A DNA stretch of 64,000 nt from Elusimicrobia bacterium GWA2_56_46. GTDB taxonomy: Bacteria > Elusimicrobiota > Elusimicrobia > Elusimicrobiales > UBA9959. The notes below the pieces were generated by a model that was not told where the DNA came from, searched no databases, and saw only the letters and a list, made by a program, of their open reading frames with translations. The translations under genes and the position numbers were made by a program. Below, piece after piece: positions 33,150 through 41,812 of this stretch. The stretch spans positions 25,061 through 89,060 of the forward strand of contig MGTT01000019.1 of the NCBI GenBank assembly GCA_001799575.1. The letters run 5' to 3'. Position 1 is the stretch's first letter, and each line of letters starts with the position of its first letter.

Positions 33150-33995
33150 ATGTTCGACCTGAATCTCCTTAATTCTTCCCTGTTGGTGATATTCGGATTC
33201 TTTATCGGCATCCTGGGCTCCGTCATGGGCGTCGGAGGCGGGATCTTCATCGTGCCCATGCTTGTTCTGGCGCTGGGCATCCCCATACACCAAGCCATCG
33301 CGGTGTCGCTGGCCGCTATCGTGGCGTCTTCAAGCGCGGTGGCGTCGGTCAATGTGGAACGCGGACTCGCCAATATGCGCCTGGGGGTCGCGCTTGAAGT
33401 GACCACTGCTTTGGGCTCCATCGCCGGAGCGCTCCTGGCCGGCCGCCTGTCTTCCAACATAATTCAATTGCTGTTTGCCCTGGTGCTTTTTCCGGTTTCG
33501 GCTGGTATGTTCATGAAAGGCCGCCGCGCTCTGAAACACGGCCACGCGCGTCCCGCGCCCGCCGCCGCCGACGCTATCCCCGGAGTTTTCGATTCGGAGT
33601 TCTTCGACCATTCAATAGATTCCAGCACTTCCTACCGGGTAAAAAATATGACGCCGGCTTCGTTTATTTCATTTTTTGCGGGCGGGCTTTCCGGCCTGCT
33701 GGGCCTGGGCGGGGGAATAATACAGGTGCCGATGATGAATCTCCTCTGCGGGGTGCCTATCAAGGCCGCCGCGGCCACCAGCAATTTTCTGATAGGGGTT
33801 TCGGCCGCCGCCAGCCTCTTCGTTTATTTAAAAAAAGGCTATCTTATGCCCGAACTGGCGGCCGTGATAATTATAGGGGTTCTGCTCGGTTCTTTCGCGG
33901 GGATCTATATCCTGTATAAGGCCCGTTCCGAAAAGATCCAGATAGCTTTCTCGGCGCTGGTGTTCATCGTGGCGGTGAAGATGCTACTGAAGTAG
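33150..33995 (+). CDS. TSUP (TauE/SafE) family anion permease
   Basis: The protein has 281 residues. Two homologous halves of about four membrane spans each carry the family motif: GVGGGIFIVPMLVL near residue 27 and GLGGGIIQVPMMNLL near residue 187. Between them is a hydrophilic linker (about 130-165). TSUP proteins export sulfite, sulfoacetate or other organosulfur anions. It is followed 6 bases later by a DUF1634 gene, a known genomic partner of TSUP permeases. Confidence 0.9.
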   Translation: MFDLNLLNSSLLVIFGFFIGILGSVMGVGGGIFIVPMLVLALGIPIHQAIAVSLAAIVASSSAVASVNVERGLANMRLGVALEVTTALGSIAGALLAGRLSSNIIQLLFALVLFPVSAGMFMKGRRALKHGHARPAPAAADAIPGVFDSEFFDHSIDSSTSYRVKNMTPASFISFFAGGLSGLLGLGGGIIQVPMMNLLCGVPIKAAAATSNFLIGVSAAASLFVYLKKGYLMPELAAVIIIGVLLGSFAGIYILYKARSEKIQIAFSALVFIVAVKMLLK

Positions 33996-34001
33996 AGAAT
34001 T

Positions 34002-34286
34002 ATGAACAGAGTTTTTTCTGACAAAGAGTTCGGAAAACTTATCCAGCGTACGCTGCTGGCGGGCGTGTCCCTGAGCCTTTTTTTCTTTTTTCTGGGTTTC
34101 GTTCTCAGGTTTTCAGGCTTTCAATCCGCCGGCGCGGCGCTGCGGGCGGGGGTGCTGACGCTGGCGCTTACGCCGGCGGCGCGTGTAGCGATGCTGGTCT
34201 ACGGCTATTGGCGCACAAAAGAATACCGTTTCGCCCTGGCCTCCTTCACAGTCCTGGCCCTCCTCTTCATTTCGGTTCTGTTGTAA
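34002..34286 (+). CDS. DUF1634 membrane protein
   Basis: The protein has 94 residues with three hydrophobic spans (about 18-38, 47-65, 74-93). The RTLLAGVSLSLFFFFLGF opening and the ALTPAARVAM block match DUF1634 proteins, which occur next to or fused to TSUP permeases. It is probably an accessory subunit of the permease just upstream. Stop codon 7 bases before a long inverted repeat. Confidence 0.8.
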   Translation: MNRVFSDKEFGKLIQRTLLAGVSLSLFFFFLGFVLRFSGFQSAGAALRAGVLTLALTPAARVAMLVYGYWRTKEYRFALASFTVLALLFISVLL

Positions 34287-34293
34287 GGAAAGA

Positions 34294-34383
34294 GGGACGC
34301 CCTTAGTTAATTAGTTTTTTTGCGTTGTTTTACCGGGGGGCAACCGGCATTCGGAAGCGAAACTAATTAACTAAGGGCGTCCC
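34294..34383. repeat. 90-base element with 24-base perfect terminal inverted repeats
   Basis: Left arm 34294-34317 and right arm 34360-34383 are perfect inverted repeats (GGGACGCCCTTAG... at the outer end), around a 42-base centre that contains ACCGGGGGGCAACCGG. The right arm encodes the last six residues (GTPLVN) and the stop of the L,D-transpeptidase gene on the minus strand. It could act as a terminator between convergent genes, and its structure resembles a small non-autonomous mobile element. Confidence 0.75.
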
Positions 34384-35364
34384 CAATTCCCTTATTTCTA
34401 TCTGGACTTTGCGGCCGAGTTTTTCCTGTTCGGAGATAAACTCGTTAAGCTTCAGCAGGCAGCCGGGGCGCAATTTAACGCAGCCGCTGGTGTCGCGGAA
34501 CCGGAAATCCCTGATCTCGCGGCGGCCCGCGTAGCGCGGATCCGTCAGGCGCTTCGGCGCATCCCACCGGTCGGTGTGCACGGCCCAGCCGGAACGTCCG
34601 TAAGGGCCGTAATAGTAAAGGGGATTATGCGCCAGCTGCGCCGCCTGCCTGGCCGCGGCCTCCGCAGAGTCCGCGGCTGGGCGCCGCTCAAAATATTCCG
34701 GGACCGCGCCGGGCAGGCGCAGGCCGTAGGCCTGGTTCCAGACCAGGTCGATCGGCACGGCCGCATCGCCCTTATTGTACCAATGCCTGTACACGGCGGA
34801 AAAATAGGGTTTTGGCCCGCCGTCCGTGTTCTTTATCCTGCTCAGGAATTCTTCCTCGCCATCGGGGTCTTCCGGCCCGCCCAGAGCGGCTATCTCGTAG
34901 CGGCCGGGTGTTATATTCCTGGCGTCGTAGATGCCAGGAACCGCGGCGCCGTCAGCCTCGTTCCGCGGCGCGTAATAAATGGTGACGCCGTCTATACGCC
35001 CGCTTTGCCAGCCCGGCCTGGGCGAGTCCGAGGTTTTTCCGCGCCCAAGCGCCTCGCACTGGTAAAGGCCCGCTCCGGCGCCGCTTTCCAGCTCAAAACT
35101 GATCACGCCCGCGCGGGCCCTGTCCCGCGGCAGAAGCACCAGCGCGCGGGAAATTTTTTCGTCTTTCAGGCCAGTCAGCCCGTTAAGTCCGAGCGTGGCG
35201 GCCCTCGAACGCAGTCCGGCCGTAAGTTCCCCCATGGCAGGCCTGTCGGTGGGGATAAACGGCGGCAACAGGCGCGCGTCCGCATTAAGCGGCTCCCGCG
35301 CCGCACGTCCGGCGCAGCCGGCGGACAGTATAATGACCGCGCAGAAGACGGCGTTTTTATTCAC
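34363..35364 (-). CDS. L,D-transpeptidase family lipoprotein
   Basis: The protein has 333 residues, GTG start. The signal peptide ends in a lipobox (IILSAGC, Cys17), so it is probably lipid-anchored. The C-terminal catalytic motif is RDTSGCVKLRP with the nucleophile Cys near residue 301; HTDRWDAP about 30 residues before supplies the His. This is the L,D-transpeptidase (YkuD) fold, but of a divergent type with a long N-terminal region. It follows a second L,D-transpeptidase by 11 bases. The last six residues and the stop are encoded by an inverted repeat. Confidence 0.8.
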   Translation of the reverse strand: MNKNAVFCAVIILSAGCAGRAAREPLNADARLLPPFIPTDRPAMGELTAGLRSRAATLGLNGLTGLKDEKISRALVLLPRDRARAGVISFELESGAGAGLYQCEALGRGKTSDSPRPGWQSGRIDGVTIYYAPRNEADGAAVPGIYDARNITPGRYEIAALGGPEDPDGEEEFLSRIKNTDGGPKPYFSAVYRHWYNKGDAAVPIDLVWNQAYGLRLPGAVPEYFERRPAADSAEAAARQAAQLAHNPLYYYGPYGRSGWAVHTDRWDAPKRLTDPRYAGRREIRDFRFRDTSGCVKLRPGCLLKLNEFISEQEKLGRKVQIEIRELGTPLVN

Positions 35365-35375
35365 AGTTTTTATGA

Positions 35376-36074
35376 CTACTTCGCCGGTTTACCCGGAGTG
35401 ATGCCTTCCACGCAGATGACGGCGTTGTTTTTTCCGTTAGCGCGAACCAGATCGTAAACTGTTTTGGAATCCGCTTTTGACAGGCGTATGCAGCCATGGG
35501 AAGCCGGCCGGCCCAGCAGCGCTTCCGCTCCGGTGGCGTGTACGGCTATATTCCCATTGAAAAATATAGTGTTGGCCATGGGCGCGTTATTATAGAGGCT
35601 GGAATAGTGCATGGGTTCCATCGCGTCCGGGGCGAAGCACTTTCCGCTGCCGGGTGTGCCGTGGCCGGGAAGAAGCCCGGAGGAGATCTTGAATTCCCCG
35701 GTGAGTTCAGCGGATCGTACCCTCAGGCGCTGGCTTGTAAGATCCACGGTTATGTGCACGGCGGCGTTCTGTATCCTGCCGGGATCCGTTATCAGGTAAC
35801 GGAAAAATCTGAGCCCGAAAGCCTCCTCGACCTCTTCCGGTGTGTGTTCATCTATGAACCTGTCGGGATCCGCCATGGCTTCCTCGCGCAGGCTCAGGCC
35901 CCGGTCTTTCACGCCGGGGTCGCGCCGCGCGGCGGCTTCCGGCACGGCCGGGATTATAAGCGCCGACCCGCTCACTCCAAGGCCGGAGAGTTCCGCGCGC
36001 AAGTCCCCGGTATCCATCGAAAAACAGGGATAGGAAGTTATAGCCGCCAGAACAAAAAGTATGAACCGTTTCAT
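35376..36074 (-). CDS. L,D-transpeptidase (YkuD domain), exported
   Basis: The protein has 232 residues from the ATG at 36074, which has GGAGG about 12 bases upstream and begins a signal peptide (MKRFILFVLAAITSYPCFS). The catalytic motif is HATGAEALLGRPASHGCIRLS near residue 185, with the His and the nucleophile Cys of the YkuD family. It would form 3-3 cross-links in peptidoglycan or attach lipoproteins to it. It is first in a two-gene operon with another, more divergent L,D-transpeptidase. Confidence 0.9.
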   Translation of the reverse strand: MKRFILFVLAAITSYPCFSMDTGDLRAELSGLGVSGSALIIPAVPEAAARRDPGVKDRGLSLREEAMADPDRFIDEHTPEEVEEAFGLRFFRYLITDPGRIQNAAVHITVDLTSQRLRVRSAELTGEFKISSGLLPGHGTPGSGKCFAPDAMEPMHYSSLYNNAPMANTIFFNGNIAVHATGAEALLGRPASHGCIRLSKADSKTVYDLVRANGKNNAVICVEGITPGKPAK

Positions 36075-36191
36075 TATTATTGTCCTCCACTCCAAATCCG
36101 ACCCGCTGATCATATGTCGCATATAATGTAGCCCAGAACCGCCGTTTTCGCCTGAGCCGAAAGTACCATCCCCGCCCGGTCTTTTGGCCTC

Positions 36192-36213
36192 AAAAAAGGT
36201 AACAGGTGCCTTT
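36192..36213. repeat. Palindromic repeat, family GGTAACAGGTACC, copy 2
   Basis: A run of six A followed by GGTAACAGGTGCCTTT. One base differs from the copy at 36231-36250 in the core. It is in direct orientation with that copy, 17 bases away. Confidence 0.7.
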
Positions 36214-36230
36214 GATATGTTTTTATGTTG

Positions 36231-36250
36231 AAAGGTAACAGGTACCTTTT
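36231..36250. repeat. Palindromic repeat, family GGTAACAGGTACC, copy 3
   Basis: AAAGGTAACAGGTACC followed by four T, an almost perfect palindrome. Its final TT forms the first bases of a possible -35 box (TTGCTT, 36249-36254) for the nucleotidyltransferase gene. Confidence 0.7.
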
Positions 36251-36277
36251 GCTTTTGGGGCGGTAGTTTGTTTTAAT
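36249..36277 (+). promoter_or_regulatory. Possible sigma-70 promoter for the nucleotidyltransferase
   Basis: TTGCTT (36249-36254), a 17-base spacer and TTTAAT (36272-36277), 33 bases before the ATG at 36311, which has its own GAGG ribosome-binding site. The -35 box overlaps the end of a palindromic repeat. Confidence 0.35.
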
Positions 36278-36310
36278 TATAGGGGGGGAACGGAGATTGA
36301 GGAAAGAAAA

Positions 36311-37321
36311 ATGAAGAATAAACTTGAATTTTCGGCTATCGTGCCGGTGGCCGGGGCGGGAACCCGGCTCAGGCCGCATACCCATACTTATCCCAAGGTG
36401 CTGCTGACCGTGGGCGACAAACCCATTCTGGGCCATATCCTGGACGATCTCTCACGGGCCGGGATCAAGAAGATCTATATGGTCATAGGCGGGATGGGCG
36501 ATAAGATCAAGACCTATGTCGCCGGGAAGTATCCCAGGCTGAACGTCACCTACATAGTGCAGGAAGAGCCTAAAGGCCTGGGGCACGCCATCTGGATAAC
36601 CCGCAATTATGTCAAAGGCCCCGCGATCGTAATGTTGGGCGACACGATCATTTCCGCCGATCTGGGAAAATTTCTTAACGCCCGGCAGGACGCTATCGCG
36701 GTAAGGGAAGTCGCCGATCCCAGGCGCTTCGGCGTGGTGGAGATAGAGAAAGGGCGTATCGTCAATATGGTGGAGAAGCCGCAGCATCCGCCCTCCAATA
36801 TGGCGATCGTGGGTATCTACGCTTTTAAGGATACTCAGCCTTTGTTCCGGGGCCTGGACAGTCTGGTCCGGTCGGGTAAGACCACAAAGGGGGAGATACA
36901 GCTGACCGACGCCCTGGTTACGATGCTCAAAAGCGGGCATAAATTCAGCCCGGTTCCGATAGACGGCTGGTATGACTGCGGGAAGCCGGAAACACTGCTT
37001 GAGACCAACCGTTATATACTTGAGAAGAACAAGCCGGCCTACCGCGCGCCGGGCTGCGCCGTAGTGGAGCCGGTGTATATCTCGCCCAGGGCGAAAGTTT
37101 CCAATTCCATAATAGGCCCGTACGCGTCCATCGGGGATGGCGCTATCGTGGACTACTCGATAGTTTCGGATTCGATCATCAACGAGAACGCGGTGATCAT
37201 GAACATGAATCTGAGCAAGTCGCTGGTCGGCCCGAGCGCGACGATAATAGGCCGCCGAGAGCAGATAAATATAGGAGAGAACTCCGAGATCAGGTTCGAC
37301 AAGACCGTCTGCGACCTGTAG
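36311..37321 (+). CDS. Sugar nucleotidyltransferase with left-handed beta-helix tail
   Basis: The protein has 336 residues. The nucleotidyltransferase signature is VPVAGAGTRLRPHTHTYPK (about 11-29), with GDKPILGHI, QEEPKGLGHAI near residue 84 and MLGDTI near residue 110. From about residue 245 hexapeptide-repeat sequence (ISPRAKVSNSIIGPYASIG) forms a beta-helix. This is the long RmlA/archaeal UDP- or dTDP-glucose pyrophosphorylase layout, activating a hexose-1-phosphate. It may supply donors to the glycan genes at the left of the window (inference). Confidence 0.88.
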   Translation: MKNKLEFSAIVPVAGAGTRLRPHTHTYPKVLLTVGDKPILGHILDDLSRAGIKKIYMVIGGMGDKIKTYVAGKYPRLNVTYIVQEEPKGLGHAIWITRNYVKGPAIVMLGDTIISADLGKFLNARQDAIAVREVADPRRFGVVEIEKGRIVNMVEKPQHPPSNMAIVGIYAFKDTQPLFRGLDSLVRSGKTTKGEIQLTDALVTMLKSGHKFSPVPIDGWYDCGKPETLLETNRYILEKNKPAYRAPGCAVVEPVYISPRAKVSNSIIGPYASIGDGAIVDYSIVSDSIINENAVIMNMNLSKSLVGPSATIIGRREQINIGENSEIRFDKTVCDL

Positions 37322-37339
37322 GAGCTGTGAGGCGGTAAC

Positions 37340-37358
37340 GCCGGGCTGGCAGCCCGGC
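37340..37358. terminator. GC-rich hairpin between convergent genes
   Basis: Perfect 8-base stem GCCGGGCT / AGCCCGGC with a 3-base loop in the 46-base gap between the nucleotidyltransferase and PTS gene ends. No T run follows on either side, so termination efficiency is uncertain. Confidence 0.45.
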
Positions 37359-37367
37359 GCCATTTCC

Positions 37368-39146
37368 CTATAAGGACAGCAGCGCTTTCATCTCCATTCC
37401 GTATTGATCCGCGTTCAACCCCACGATCAGGTGGGTCACCCCGCCCGGCAGTTCCATGATCTCGCTCACGCCTGCCTTTTTCAGCCGGCCCGCGTCCAGC
37501 TTTTTTCCGGGCGCCATAGTCACCCGCAGCCGGGTCTGGGCGCACACTTCCACGGAACCGATCGCTTCGGCCCCGCCCAGGGCGTTGATCCAGGCCCGCG
37601 CCTTGACGGCGGCTTCCGGATCGCGCTCAGGTTCCACAAAACCGGCGGCGGGAGCCGCGGCCGCGGCCGGTTTCTGATCCGTTAATTCCGCTTCCGGCCC
37701 CGCAGTGGAGAGGTACTCCTCCAGATCCGTTTTCATATTCTCGGATTGCGTGCCGAAGATGGCCTGCACCCCGCTGCCTGCCACCATAACCCCGGCCGCT
37801 CCCAGGCTCTTGAGGCGTCCGGCGTCCACTTTTGAGATGTTGTGCACTTCCACGCGCAGGCGGGTGATGCAGGCGTCTAGACTTTTCAGATTGCTCTTGC
37901 CGCCGAAAGCCAGGGCAAGCTGGTGCGAGAACTCATGGACCGGCCTGGACTGCGCCGCCTCGTCCCCGGCTTCCGGCTCCCTGCCGGGCGTGGCCAGATT
38001 CCATTTTCTTATGGCGAAATTGAACAGGCCGAAGTACATAAAACCCCACAGGGGGCCGATCACCAGCAGCCAGAGGGCATGCGTCGATTTCGGGAAGAGG
38101 ACGATATAGTCTATGAGGCCGTGGGAGAAAGTCGTGCCGTGTTTTATGCCAAGCAGTATGCACATGACGAACGCCGCCCCGGAAAGGACGGCGTGAAGTC
38201 CGTAAAGGACAGGCGCCAGGAACATGAAAGCGAACTCTATTGGCTCCGTGATCCCGGTCAGGAAAGAGGTAAACGCCGCCGAGATCATGATCCCGCCTAT
38301 CCTTGCCCGCTGCGCCGGTCTGGCGTTGTACCAGATCGCCATGGCGGCCGCGGGAAGCCCCCACATCTTGAACAGATATCCGCCGGCCAGATTCCCGGCC
38401 GTCGGATCTCCGGCGGCGAACCGGTATAGCTCTCCGTGGATCATTTTCTGGGCCGCGGGGTCGAAGTATTGCCCGACCTGAAAGAAGAAGGGCACGTTCC
38501 AGATATGATGCAGACCGAAGGGGATGAGTACCCTTTCCACCACCCCGTAGATGCCGAATGCCGTGGCCGGAGATCCGGACGACGCCCAGACCGAGAAGCG
38601 GGAGATCGCGCCGCCGATGGGCGGCCACACGAAACTGAGAACGCAGCCGATTATAATGGCCGCGAAAGCGCTAAGAATAGGCACCAGCCTCTTGCCGGCG
38701 AAGAAGCCCAGGTATGCCGGCAGTTTTACACGATAGTACCGGTTAAAGAGAAACGCGGCCGCCGCGCCGATAAGGATGCCTCCGAACACGCCGGTGTCCA
38801 TCGAATTTATGCCCATCACAGGCGTGAGGGTCGTGTTCATCATCGCGCCCATTACGCCCATGGTCGCGATCATGACCGCGTAGCCCACCGTGCCGGCCAG
38901 CGCAGCCACTCCGTCGTTGTTGGTAAAGCCCAGGCTTACGCCTATGGCGAAGATCAGCGGCAGGTTGCCGAAGATGGCCCCGCCCGACTGCGCCATCAGG
39001 TTCGAGATCACCTCGGGAACGACGGCGAAGTGGGCGCTCCCCAGCGCCAGCAGCAGTCCGGCCACAGGCAGGACGGAGACCGGCAGCATCAGGGATTTGC
39101 CTATTTTCTGAAGCTGCGCGAACATTTTTTTTCCTGGATTTTCCAT
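37368..39146 (-). CDS. PTS sugar permease IIC-IIB-IIB (glucose/N-acetylglucosamine type)
   Basis: The protein has 592 residues. The IIC membrane domain (about 1-385) begins [22 protein letters not shown] and has [15 protein letters not shown] near residue 305, typical of the glucose/GlcNAc superfamily. A IIB domain follows at about 405-480 with its phosphocysteine in [13 protein letters not shown], then an Ala/Pro linker and a second IIB-like domain (about 515-592) with [13 protein letters not shown], also keeping the Cys. It is the last gene of the GH30-PTS operon. The substrate, glucose or GlcNAc, cannot be settled by eye. Confidence 0.9.
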   Translation of the reverse strand: MENPGKKMFAQLQKIGKSLMLPVSVLPVAGLLLALGSAHFAVVPEVISNLMAQSGGAIFGNLPLIFAIGVSLGFTNNDGVAALAGTVGYAVMIATMGVMGAMMNTTLTPVMGINSMDTGVFGGILIGAAAAFLFNRYYRVKLPAYLGFFAGKRLVPILSAFAAIIIGCVLSFVWPPIGGAISRFSVWASSGSPATAFGIYGVVERVLIPFGLHHIWNVPFFFQVGQYFDPAAQKMIHGELYRFAAGDPTAGNLAGGYLFKMWGLPAAAMAIWYNARPAQRARIGGIMISAAFTSFLTGITEPIEFAFMFLAPVLYGLHAVLSGAAFVMCILLGIKHGTTFSHGLIDYIVLFPKSTHALWLLVIGPLWGFMYFGLFNFAIRKWNLATPGREPEAGDEAAQSRPVHEFSHQLALAFGGKSNLKSLDACITRLRVEVHNISKVDAGRLKSLGAAGVMVAGSGVQAIFGTQSENMKTDLEEYLSTAGPEAELTDQKPAAAAAPAAGFVEPERDPEAAVKARAWINALGGAEAIGSVEVCAQTRLRVTMAPGKKLDAGRLKKAGVSEIMELPGGVTHLIVGLNADQYGMEMKALLSL

Positions 39147-39177
39147 AAGATATTTTCTCTCCTCGTTTTCCGGGCGG

Positions 39178-41730
39178 TTATGCCCGGGCCTGCGCTGGGA
39201 TCAGGGCGCGCACTTCCGCGGCCGTTCCCAGAGAAACCGCGCGCTTCGCCAGCAGGCGGCAGTCCTCCAGTTTAAGGCCCCGCACGGCCGCTTTTACCGA
39301 CGGCACCGCGGGCGCGCTCACGCTGAGCTCGGTCACGCCGAGGCCCAGCAGCAGCGGGATCCCCCTGGGATCCCCGGCGAGGCCTCCGCAGACGCCGACG
39401 GGCTTGCCGTGGGCGCGCGCGGCTTCGACCACCATGCCGATCAGGCGCAGTACGCTTGGATGGAGCGCGTCCGCTTTCCCGGCCAGCCGGGGATGGCCGC
39501 GATCCATGGCCAGCGTATATTGCGTAAGGTCGTTGGTGCCGATGGAGAAGAAATCGGCCTCCGCGGCGAACAACTCCGCCAGTACAGCCGCCGACGGAAC
39601 TTCGATCATTATTCCCACCTGGATCGGAGAGGCGCCGAGCCGCTTGGCTTCTTCCAGCACGATGGCCCTGGCCGCGCGGTACTCCTCTATATCGGAGATC
39701 ATGGGGAACATTATCCGGACTTTACCGGCCTGGGCCGCGCGCAGGACGGCCCGCGCCTGCGTTCTCAGGATGTCCGGGTGGGCCAGCCCTATCCGGATCC
39801 CGCGCTCGCCGAGGAACGGGTTCTCCTCTTTGGGGAGCTGGAGATAGGGCAGCTGCTTGTCGCCGCCGGCGTCCAGCGTGCGGATAATGAGGGGGCGTTC
39901 TTTGCCCAGCGCAGCGGCGGCCGCCTGGTAGGCGCGCGTCTGTTCTTCTTCCGAAGGCGCTTCGGTTCTGTTCAGAAAGAGGAATTCCGAGCGCAGCAGT
40001 CCTACGCCCTCGGCTCCCAGTTTCACCGCTTCCGCGGCTTCCCCGGCGGCGCTGAGGTTGGCAAATACTTCTATCCGGTGTCCGTCGAGTGTGAGCGCCG
40101 GCCGTCCCGCCGCTCCGGCCTCCTCCCGTTTTTGCCTGGCGGCGCGCTCGATACGCGCCCGAACCTCCTCCAGATCTTTTGCCGGGGGATTAACTCCGAC
40201 GACGCCTTTGTCCGCGTCCAGTATAATCGCCGCGCCCGCTGGTATTTCCAGGGCGTGCGGTTCCAATCCGACCACCAGCGGGAGGCCGAACGACTGGGCC
40301 AGGATGGCGATATGCGAGGTGGGGCCGCCGCCGACCGTGGCGCAGCCCGGCACTTTCGTCCGGTCCAGGGAGGCGATGTCCGAAGGCGTAAGCTCTTCCG
40401 CGATCAGGATCGAGCCGGCGGGAATTCCGGAGATATTCTCGTCCGGTTCTCCAAGCAGCTGTTTCAGGACGCGGCGGCCCACGTCCCGCAGATCGCCCGC
40501 GCGCGCGGCCAGAAGTTCGTTGGACATTCCCGCCAGCCGGTCGGCATGGGCGGTGAAAGCCTCTTTCCACGAGAAAGCGGCGCTCTTGCCTTTTGCTATG
40601 GCGCTTTCGGCAAGCTCGAACAGATCCGGATCTTCCAGAAGTTCCAGGTGGGCGCCGAAGATCTCGGACTTGCCGGCGTCGCCGGAAAGCTTCAGGCGGT
40701 CCTGAAGCGCGTCGAGCTGCAGGCGCGCCGCCGCGACGGCTTCCCCGAGAAGGCGCCGTTCCTGTTCCGGCGTTTCGCCGTGTTCAGGCACATGGCTTTT
40801 TGTTTGCGACAGTATGAAAGCCCGGCCGGATGCCAGACCGGGAGAGGCGCTGATGCCGGCCAGCAGATCGCGGTTTCCGGACGCCGCGGGCCGCGCCGCC
40901 GGCGCGGAGGAAGCGGGCGCGGAAGCGGCGCCGGCGGATTCCTCGCCAAGCCCTTTCTCCAGGGCCGGGAGGATCGCGTCAACGGCTTCTTTGGCGTCAT
41001 GTCCGCAGGCTACGATAAAAACTTTGTCTCCCTGTCTTACGTCCAGGCCCATGACGGACGAGACGCTCCGGAGGTTGGCCTGGGCGTCCCCTTTGCGCAG
41101 CCGCAGGTCGCAGCGGTAGGCGCGCGCCAGTCTGGCCAGGGTGGCGGCGGGCCGGGCATGAAGCCCCGAACTGTTGGGTATGACCACCGCCTTGGAAACT
41201 ATCGGAGCGCCGGCCTCCTGCGCGGCGTGCCCGGCTTCTCCGGCCGCCAGTTCAATGGTCAAAACGGGGTCTTTGCCCGCGAGGACGCTGCCGCCGTATT
41301 TGCGCATCTTGCCGACGAGTTCCGGTGTCGTAATAACGATCTGGGTGAGGAGGCTGCGGGCTTTTTTTGCCACTTCGTCGGCCGCAAATTCGATCAGGGG
41401 CTGCCCTTCCGCTACCTTGTCCCCCGCCTTGACGCGGGGGGTGAAGCCCGCTCCTTTCAACTGCACCGTGTCTATGCCTATATGGAGCAGGACTTCCAGG
41501 CCGCCTTCGGCTCCGATGGTCAGGGCGTGGCCGGCGGAATGGATGTTAAGCACCGACCCCGCGCATGGGGCCAGCAGGATCTGCGTCGTAGGGTCAAGAG
41601 AGGCGCCGTCTCCGACTACTTTCCTGGCAAAAACGGGATCCGGAACCGCTTCGATGGGCATAAGTATGCCTGAAAGCGGCGCCATGAGCGTTATAACCGC
41701 GGGTCGTACCGCCGAGTTTTTGTTGTTCAT
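39178..41730 (-). CDS. Fused PTS IIA(Glc)-HPr-Enzyme I phosphotransferase
   Basis: The protein has 850 residues from the ATG at 41730 (AGGAGA upstream); an ATG at 41787 would add 19 residues. [17 protein letters not shown] and the active His in [12 protein letters not shown] (about residue 90). HPr: [17 protein letters not shown] (about 185-200). Enzyme [15 protein letters not shown] (phospho-His), PEP-binding [31 protein letters not shown] and [10 protein letters not shown] with the catalytic Cys. One chain carries phosphate from PEP to the IIB of the permease encoded 31 bases downstream. Confidence 0.93.
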   Translation of the reverse strand: MNNKNSAVRPAVITLMAPLSGILMPIEAVPDPVFARKVVGDGASLDPTTQILLAPCAGSVLNIHSAGHALTIGAEGGLEVLLHIGIDTVQLKGAGFTPRVKAGDKVAEGQPLIEFAADEVAKKARSLLTQIVITTPELVGKMRKYGGSVLAGKDPVLTIELAAGEAGHAAQEAGAPIVSKAVVIPNSSGLHARPAATLARLARAYRCDLRLRKGDAQANLRSVSSVMGLDVRQGDKVFIVACGHDAKEAVDAILPALEKGLGEESAGAASAPASSAPAARPAASGNRDLLAGISASPGLASGRAFILSQTKSHVPEHGETPEQERRLLGEAVAAARLQLDALQDRLKLSGDAGKSEIFGAHLELLEDPDLFELAESAIAKGKSAAFSWKEAFTAHADRLAGMSNELLAARAGDLRDVGRRVLKQLLGEPDENISGIPAGSILIAEELTPSDIASLDRTKVPGCATVGGGPTSHIAILAQSFGLPLVVGLEPHALEIPAGAAIILDADKGVVGVNPPAKDLEEVRARIERAARQKREEAGAAGRPALTLDGHRIEVFANLSAAGEAAEAVKLGAEGVGLLRSEFLFLNRTEAPSEEEQTRAYQAAAAALGKERPLIIRTLDAGGDKQLPYLQLPKEENPFLGERGIRIGLAHPDILRTQARAVLRAAQAGKVRIMFPMISDIEEYRAARAIVLEEAKRLGASPIQVGIMIEVPSAAVLAELFAAEADFFSIGTNDLTQYTLAMDRGHPRLAGKADALHPSVLRLIGMVVEAARAHGKPVGVCGGLAGDPRGIPLLLGLGVTELSVSAPAVPSVKAAVRGLKLEDCRLLAKRAVSLGTAAEVRALIPAQARA

Positions 41731-41812
41731 TGTTCGGTCGTCTCCTTTCCTGTTGTCCAACAGTCTGCTGATACTCCGGCCAGACACCGGTAAATGCGCG
41801 GGAACGGTCTCC

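Noticed and set aside
37340..37358. Strong factor-independent terminator
   Set aside because: The stem is good but no T run follows on either strand, so I list it only as a terminator-like hairpin of lower confidence.
39409..41673. Open frame of 754 codons on the plus strand
   Set aside because: Antisense of the fused PTS IIA-HPr-EI gene, with low-complexity Arg/Gly composition and no motif.
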